From Dendrophyllia cribrosa (taxonomy: Eukaryota > Cnidaria > Anthozoa > Scleractinia > Dendrophylliidae), in the NCBI GenBank assembly GCA_024195265.1, contig JAJLRJ010000011.1:25730292-25794291 (forward strand): a DNA stretch of 64,000 nt. The letters are read 5' to 3'. The first letter of the stretch is position 1; every line of letters begins with the position of its first letter. The notes beneath the pieces are model-generated. The model made no database searches. It worked only from the letters and a program-made list of their open reading frames with translations, and was not told where the DNA came from. Shown piece by piece: positions 50,057 through 59,000 of the stretch. The translations under genes and the position numbers were made by a program.

Positions 50057-53000
50057 GCATATTATTTGCAGGTACAAGGCACCATTTCTACGTGGTGACA
50101 TGGACTTTCATATCGATAAGCATGAGAAGATTGAAGAATTGATGGCTGATGACTTGGAGAACTGGCTGTGTAATCTGTACTTTGATATCGTCAAACTGCC
50201 TCGGTAAGAATCTGTTATGTTTTAGTGAGTGAGACCGTTCAGATGAAAGCTTCTCTGCAATGCATTTCTGTGGTTTAATTTTTATGCTGTACAATGCAAG
50301 ATGGTTCCCTCTTTTGGGTCTTCGGATAAAGTGTGACCATTCAAATGAAAGCTAATGAGCAGTACTTTCCTGTGGTACTGTTTATTATACTGTACAAGGT
50401 GGTTCTAACTTTTCAGTCTGTGGATGAAATCCTAAAGTGTGACCATTCAAATGAAAGCTATTGAACAGTTTTTTCCTGTGGTGCTGTTTATTATGTTTTA
50501 GAACGTGGTACTAGCTTTTGTGCCTGCGGATGAAATCCTTCAGTGACTGATCATTCAAGTAAAAACTTTTGTGCAGTACTTCCCTGTGGTACTAGCAAGG
50601 TGGTTGTAACTTTTGAGTCTGTGGATGAAATCCTAAAATGTGACCATTCAATTGAAAGCTATTGAGCAGTACTTTCCTGCGGTACTGTAACTTATTATGC
50701 TGTACAAGGTGGTTCTAACTTTTTAGTGTGTGGATGAAATCCAGAATTGTGATCATTCAAATGAAAGCTATTGAGCAGTACTTTCCTATGCTGTACAAGG
50801 TGGTTCAAACTTTTGAGTCTGTGGATGAAATCCTGAAGTGTGACCATTAAAATGAAAGCAATTGAGCAGTACTTTCCTGTGGTACTGTTTATTATGCTGT
50901 ACAAGGTGGTTCTAACTTTTCAGTCTGTGGATGAAATCCTAAAAATAATGCAGGGATTCTGACAGGGTGCGCGGGTGCGGGACCGCACAATTCGGTCAAA
51001 CCCGCACAATTCCGCACAATTCCTAAAAATCCGCACAATCCCGCACAATACTGAAATATTTGCTTAAAATTTTAATTAAATCAGGTATTTCTATTGATTA
51101 CCAAGATTTCGAGAAACGTTTTAGGCTATTTTCAGCCCATTTTCCTTCCAAACAATCGAGAAATCCCTCGCTTTCCTCAAAAAGCTCGAGCGATCGATAT
51201 AATTTAAACAACAAGGCGTTCTCTTCGCCGTCCTGGGAACTAGTCTCAGTTTTACTTCTATCCGACTTCCTACCGAATTTTTCGCGTAGCTTTTTAGTTG
51301 TCGTTTTCCAGACATTATGTCGTTTTTCTTAGCAGCCTGTCGATATTTTATCGAGCGCTTTCGCTTCCTCTTTCAGTTTAATATGTTGGGGACCGAAGAA
51401 GAAACACTGAAGAAATGTACCGTCGCGCCGAAATGAAATATCACTCTGTCTGAATTAATTTCGCAAAGAACTGATCAAGTTTGCGAATCGACAAACAAAC
51501 TATTAAAGCGCTGGAACTTCGGATTGATAGGAGAAAATTATTAAGTTCTGATCAGAATACTGGATTTGATTTTTTCAATCAAGTGAAAGACGTTTTCATT
51601 CAGGAAAATGCAGAACAAACATGCTATCAAATTACATTTAGCACGCGATTTGCATACATCTCGAGGTTCTGTTTTTGCGGCAAACTTTCGAAGGAATTGT
51701 GTGAACCTTTAATGGAAATTATTCACACTACATAAAATGTACGGATTTTTAATAAAGGAACTCGCTCAGATCGGAAACATTTTATTTTGAGGTGGTATTT
51801 CGGTTTTACCCGATCGAGTTCATCGTGTCACGCAATGTGGTTTTGTTGAGACAAACTTTGGTGAAGAAAAACAGCCGCAAATTGGCGATTGCTGGGTACA
51901 TTTTGGTCCCCAAAGTAAAACATCTATTTGTATTTTTCATTTATGCAGAATTTCCTCCCTGTCATATTTTTCTGGCCTGGCTAGAACACTGGTGATTGAA
52001 TATTTGGTTGGTCACAGGATTGCGCAATCCCGCACAATTTCCCGCACAATCTAAGTTATTTACCGCACAATTTGCCCCAAAACTCCCGCACAATTTTAGT
52101 TTTTTTCCCGCACCCTGTCAGAATCCCTGATAATGTGACCATTCAATTGAAAGCTATTGAGCAGTACTTTCCTGTGGTACTGTAACTTATTATGCTGTAC
52201 AAGGTGGTTCTAACTTTTCAGTCTGTGGATAAAATCCTAAAGTGTGACCATTCAAATGAAAGCTCTGCAGCAGTACTAATTTATGACTTATGCGAGATGA
52301 AATTTGTTATTTTTCACTTTTGAAAAACGCATTTTTAAAACAGCGTGTTCTTCTCTTGCACAGATACATGGCAGGACAAAAGGAGTATGAGGTTGAACTT
52401 CAGTTCACCTCAGGAATTCTCAGCTATCCTTCACGTACAAACATTGATGAGGAGAATATTGATGGGGAGGAACCCATCTTTGGTTCGCGGATGGACCTTA
52501 AGTCTCCATCTCCATCCAGTAGCCGTCGCGGCAGCAGAATCAGCATGATGGGGTGCGTATATAAAACAATCCTTAGGGCCAGGCTAAACTAGGCGGAAAC
52601 AATTGTTTCTTCTATTGTGTCTAAACTGGGAAACATGTGTTTCGGAAGTAAAATTTGCGTCCGAGAAGTAAGAGTTTTTTTGATTTGATTCCATAACATT
52701 AAAGAGCCTATGTCGCCATTTTTAGTGTTACTTTTAAAAACCAAAATACATATTTGTATCAGTGAAAACCCAAAAACAAGGGTCCAGTTTTGTTTCAAAT
52801 TATTCTACAAGTGCTCTAAGAGTAAAAATAAGTATCTTGGGCTGCAGATGGCCAGGATGGAAATGGATTGCATCTTGAAAAAAATGGGCTAATTTTTTCA
52901 AGTTTATCGCTTTGGTCTTGGAAACTCACGAAAACTCTGATTATAGTTTGTTTTCTCTTAGAAAATTCACTTGATATCTTCTTCTTAGTGTCCTTTTAGC

Positions 53001-56000
53001 ATTTTGTACATGTATACTGCGTCCGGGGAGAAAGATTTGCATCGGCGACAAAAGATTCTCGCGCAGCTAAATTGTCGCAAATTTTCATCCGCAACAATTA
53101 GGATTGCGAGTCTGTACGAGATCAAATCGCCCCAGGAAATATTTTTTAGACTCAGCACCATGCGACCTATGGGACTAAACAATGTTTTACATAACTTATG
53201 AACTGCTTGCACGCGCGCCTTAATTTTTCCCATCGGCGCACTCACGCCAAATTTCAAGATTTGACTGTTTAAAATTGCGCGTGAAGACCGCACTGATGAA
53301 GGGATTTGCCCGAAACGTTTGTGAGCTAAGTCAGTTTGACACTTTTGACAATTATTTGCTATTTTTTATTTAAAACGTGAAAAAAAGGCTAATGATTGTC
53401 AAAAGTGTCAAAGTGACTTAGATCACAAACGTTTCGGGCGAAGCCGGTGCCCATGTATACACATGGGGTGGAGAGAGGCAATGTGGAGTAAAGTTTCTTG
53501 TCTAAGGAAAAAAGCGACGCCTCAGACCAGGATTCAAAAGTGCTAAACACTACACCACCGCGCGATTGTCCGCGACTCTACTAAGTATAGTATATTGAAA
53601 GAATTATTGCTATCCGTGCGAATAACTTACTGTTTCTATTCTTCTCACATGATTCCTTGCGAGTGCATTTGAACGGTAGCTTATTGGTGATTGACTTTGC
53701 TTATTTTAGGTCCAGTTTCTTTGGAAGCACAGCGCACATTGAACCGGCTGTGGAAGAGAAGGAGGGCATGGGCTCTAACCACAATCTACAGGTGGAGGTC
53801 CCAGATGTGCGAAGAACTGTGAGTAGTTCTAATTCGGTTTCAGTATTTAGCGTTAATAGGCCTTTATCACGCCCCGCCATTTTGTATAACAACAAAAGAT
53901 TTACGCCGCTAAGCCTAGCAGTGAAAAAGTTGAAAACGAGGTTAGGCGGGCAAAAACAAAGCATTTTATTCTCCGGGGAGTCAACATGGCTGCCGCGTGA
54001 TAAAGGCCTATTACTTCATAGGGGTTTTGAGGGTATTGCGCTTCTACAGGGTCCCCAGCATGTGTGTTAGGCGTAGTTAGGGAATAGAGAAGTCGGTGTA
54101 GAAGCAAGCTCCTTCTCCCCGAGAGCTTGCTCGCTGGTTACGAAGCACGATCATCAATGGCTCTTATGCGAAAATGTTTCTATTTGCTCTTGTTTATGCA
54201 TTTGTTTAAGTTAAAAGTGTCCTTGTGGGGGCAGTACGCAGCTCTTACAAGGTCTTCTCTGATTTGCTGAGAAATCAATATAACAAACAACACAACAATG
54301 GACCCTAGTCCTTCACATTCTCATTGCCACGAATTGCCACGTTATTACCCACGATCTGCTCCCGTACGGCTTCTTGGCTCAAGCGGTAGAGCGACGGAAG
54401 ATCTAATCCGGAGGTCGTGGGTTCGAATCCCACCGAGGTCAAACATTTTTTTCTTTCCCTCGTGTGGTCCCTTATTTCCTTTCTAGGGCTAACGCTCAGT
54501 ACAGGGAAATTTATAGGTATACCTTAGCACTATAATTTACACACAGAGTTAATTCTCTGATTCCTTGTTTGCATTACCAGTGCTACGTGGCTCAACATTT
54601 ATCTGAAAATAATAGAGCTGCGTGACACCCAGGTCCATTGAAATTAGAGGTTGTTAAGAGCTGCGTGGTATCTGTCCTTGTGCCTTTCAGAGACGTGTTA
54701 CAGAAATCCTGAAGTGTTTTCGTGTTTTCATGATGATGGTCAGGAGCTTGATTTAAACTTGGTTTATTATCTTGAAATAGGAATTAAAAATCGCCAAAAG
54801 AGTTGAAAGCAAAGAAATATGAACTAAAGAGACAAAATAACGACGAGAAGAGTGAAAATTCCACAAGATAAGCATTTTTTTTAAACGCCTGTCAAGAAAT
54901 CAATTTTGATGAACTGTAAAAAAATTAATCCACTTCCATCCTTGCATTGCTACACTTATCTCCAAACTACTGCTTCTGTTTTGCTCCATAGAATCTTTTT
55001 ATCCAATTAAGTTGTACATTTGGCGGCATTTAGCGATATAGAGCAGTTTTCAATTGAGTGTCAAAAGTAATTACACAATTGCTTTGGTTTGGCATTGCTA
55101 CGCTTTGTGATTGGCTAAAAAATCTCACGCCACTTTCTCGACCAATCAGACGTAAAACCAAAACCAATCGTGACTTGCTCGCACGCGTTTTCCCGCGCTT
55201 GGCGCAGCCGACATGTAATTGCTTCGAGCTCTGATTGGTTCATTGGATTGTTTACGACTGCTGTGATTGGTCAGAGTAATTACTTTGGTTTTGGCTTTAC
55301 GACACTCAATTGAAAACTGCTCTAACATGGAAATAGCATAAGCGATTCTTTTGTTTTATTTCGGCGGGACAGTGTCCCATTAAAACTCAACACGGCCGTT
55401 CGTTTATCATTGGCGACCCAGAGTTAATAGCTTTTGCAACTTCTGGCCATTACTAATAATCTTATTTTCTTGGATTCAGTCTCTCACAGTGCCTGATCCA
55501 ATTTTACGCCAGCGCCGTACTTCCTATGCGGGAGATCAGCGACGTGCTTCAGCCACGTCACGCCGTATGTCACGCCCCGTGACCATGCACATGTCACGCA
55601 AGGCAGTAGAGGTGGATGCTTCTAGTGAAGGCAGTGGGACTGACTACTCCGATGACGAAGTGCTCATGTTGAAGAAAGATGATGGCTTTAGGCCTGTCAA
55701 GGGTCAACCTGGCATGTACTATAAGGTTCGTAGCAATAATTCATGTCTCTAATTTCAAGCCAAATTTAGCATCATCAGTACAACTTAATAGACCATTTTA
55801 CAGTTGTGTGTGAACTTGAACTTGAACTTGCTTGGTACACTAACCTTTGTGTGAAAATAAGTTTGTTTTGATACAAACCTTCCTGTAAATCATGGTGAAC
55901 AAAATCTCGTTAGAATAAGAACAACATGATTTACATATGAAAAGCTGGAAGTTTTGTATCAAAACAAGGTCAGCTTCAACCTCACTTCCACTCAAAGGCC

Positions 56001-59000
56001 AGGTTACTAAGTGGACAACTGAAAACTGGGCAATTGACAGTGTCTGCTTAGTGACCTGGCCTTTGAGTGAAAGAGAGGCTGAAGTGTACCTTTTGATACA
56101 AAACTTTCTGCTTTTCATGTGTTGATCATTTTGTTCATATGCGAACTAGTTTTTGTCGAATAAATCATGATTTTAAATTTCAGATTTTAATTTTCAGAAA
56201 CATTTAAACAACCCTGTGGATGTTCACGCCAAGAAAATGTTCACCATGCTTCCGAAAACACCACTTATGACGCGAAAGAAGAAGAGAAAGAAGCTGACTC
56301 ATTTGGAAGAACTTGAGGAACACACATTTACTGTACAGTAAGTATCGAAGGGTCGCTTTCCCGCTTAAATGGCGGCTGCGAAATAGCGGGAAAATTTACC
56401 CGCTCGCTATTTACCCGCAGTCGCGAAATGGCAGGAAATTATTGGTTGATTGTCTTCATAAAACTCTGCACCGCAAAGCGGTAAATTTACGGGAAAATAA
56501 CTTGCTACCGTGTGCTGTTCCTACGTGTGGATAATTTCTTTTGCATACCGTAAATCCTCTACTAAGCTCCTCATTTTCCTGGTCTGTAGGAAATAAATAA
56601 TTAACTGATGTCTGGTATTTTTTTTAAAATCTTCATTACCTACAGACCTCCATGGTCCAATAAAGGGCACATTCCCCGCTATGACCGAGAGAAGATGCAG
56701 TATGTGGGCCGTCAACTCATGGCTGAGCTGGGCCTCTCTCAATGGCGCTCCCGAGAATTCTGGGCCATGCTGCTGTTGATTGCCTTCACCTGGTGGCTAA
56801 GACTCTACACGCATTATGGTGGACAGTGGATTTACCTTCAAGCACTCGCCGTTCCTGTCAGCAAGTAAGTAGAATTAACCAATCACAGAGAACATGCGGT
56901 TTGTTTTAACCAATCAGGAGCAGAACAAAATCCAGTCATTTCTAAGCTCAAGTTTTCCCGCACTTGACACTGGTCTCATGTTTTCCAGCGCTTGACACCA
57001 GTCTCATGTTTTCCTGCGCTTGACACCAGTCCCATGTTTTCCCGCGCTTAGCACCAGTCTCATGTTTTCCCGCGCTTGACACCAGTCCCATGTTTTCCCG
57101 CGCTTGGCACCAGTCTCATGTTTTCCCGCTCTTGACACCAGTCTCATGTTTTCCCACGCTTGGCACCAGTCATATTTTCCCGCGTTTGACACCAGTCTCA
57201 TGTTTTCCCGCGCTTGGCACCGGTCTGACGTTTCCCACCGCTTGTTTTCCCGCCCTGCATTGGTTGGAAGTTTTTTTGCCGTGAGTGACACTGGTGTCAT
57301 GTTTTCCCGCGCTTGGCACCGGTGTCATGTTTTCCCGCCCTGCATTGGCACCGGTGTCATGTTTTCTCGCCCTGCATTGGCACCGGTTATTAGTTTGAGT
57401 TCTGATTTGTTTGTGGCGTTACATGTACATATTTATCATTGTCGTGGTTGGACATATGCGACTCCTGTGATTTTGATTTTACGACATTTAAAACGGTCGT
57501 CATTAAACCAAAAACAAAGTTGCTACCTCTGTCCAATCGCAGTAAACTCAAATATAATAAGGCGATAAACCAAACAGAAGTTTGAAGAGATAAGAATAAA
57601 TAACAAACAGAAAATGTGCGACCGATGCCAAAACGCGGGGAAAATTGATTGACATCTGAACATTTGTCAATTCGTCAACTGTTCAACTCTCGTCATCTCT
57701 TGTTTTTGTTCAGCCTAGACTGTTCCAGACATTCAGAAAGTGGGGAGCGAAAACGAAACTGAGAGCGAGGCGACCCAGTCTCCTCCCGTTTTCCGCGGTC
57801 TTTGGCGCGCCTGTTTTTAGTTGCTCCCTAGACCTGCAATCTTCGTCTGGAACAGGTTATGTTCAACTATGCTTAAAGGGGCTATGTCACCATTTTTAGC
57901 GTTACTTTAAAAAGCCAAAATACATCTTTATATCAGTGAAATTCTAAAAATAAGAATCCAGTTTTGTTTAAAATTATTCTGCTAGTGCTCTAAAAGCAAA
58001 AATAAGTGTCTTGGGCTGCAGATGGCCAGGATGGAAATGGATTGTATCTTGAAAAAAATTGGGCCAATTTTTTCAAGTTTATTGCTTGTGTCTTAGAAAA
58101 TTCGCTAAAACTCCGATTATGGTTTATTTTTTCTGCTAAAATTCACTTGATATCTTCCTGTTAGTGTTCTTTAAGCATTTCGTGTACGACAAAGGTACTT
58201 TGTTTTAATTTGGGACGGTTTTGACCCGAAAACCCCAAAATTACCATGACATAGCTCCTTTAACAGTGTTTTATCCCCTGACAAACACAGGTACGATTTT
58301 CTGGCGTACACAGTGACGCTGAATTATCAAAGCACGCTGCTGAAAACCCGTGAAGAGATCAGCATGGTAGTCATAGGACCGTTCTTTAACATCATCATAT
58401 TCTGTTTGACCGTGATATTCTCGTGGATACTGCAGCGTTTGTACGGCACTTCTCCTAACATCTTCTCGCGGTTTATCATGGCGTATGGGATTAACGTGTT
58501 GTTGGACCCGCTCTGGATCTTGATTGTGGACTCTGCTCTCATGAGGTTTGTAGTTTGCAGTTCTGTCACGCTAGTTCATGCTATTTTGGTGATTCACGCT
58601 AAGTCACGTTACCTTTTTTCATCCTTAATCAATCTTAAATAAACAGCCCTTTTTAGAGGAAGAATTTATTAAGTCCCCTCTCTCTGTTTTAAGCCCCCCT
58701 CCCGCCCTTACCCCCCTCCCTTACCCCCCTCCCTTACTCCCCTCCCTTACCCCCCTCCCTTAACCCCCTTTTTTCTTAACCTTTCTTTTTTCGATGGACT
58801 GTATTTCCGGTACATTTATACCGTTTTACTGTAGCTGACGGTTTTGTTTAGCAAAAAAGGAAGGAACAGACTAGAGTGTACTCTACTTCCTGTTTTAGAA
58901 GACGGCAATGACTGTCTGACATGTAGATCCAAGTGACGTTACACTCATTGTACAAATTATTTCTAACATTTGTATTCACTTGTGGAAACCTATTGAAATT

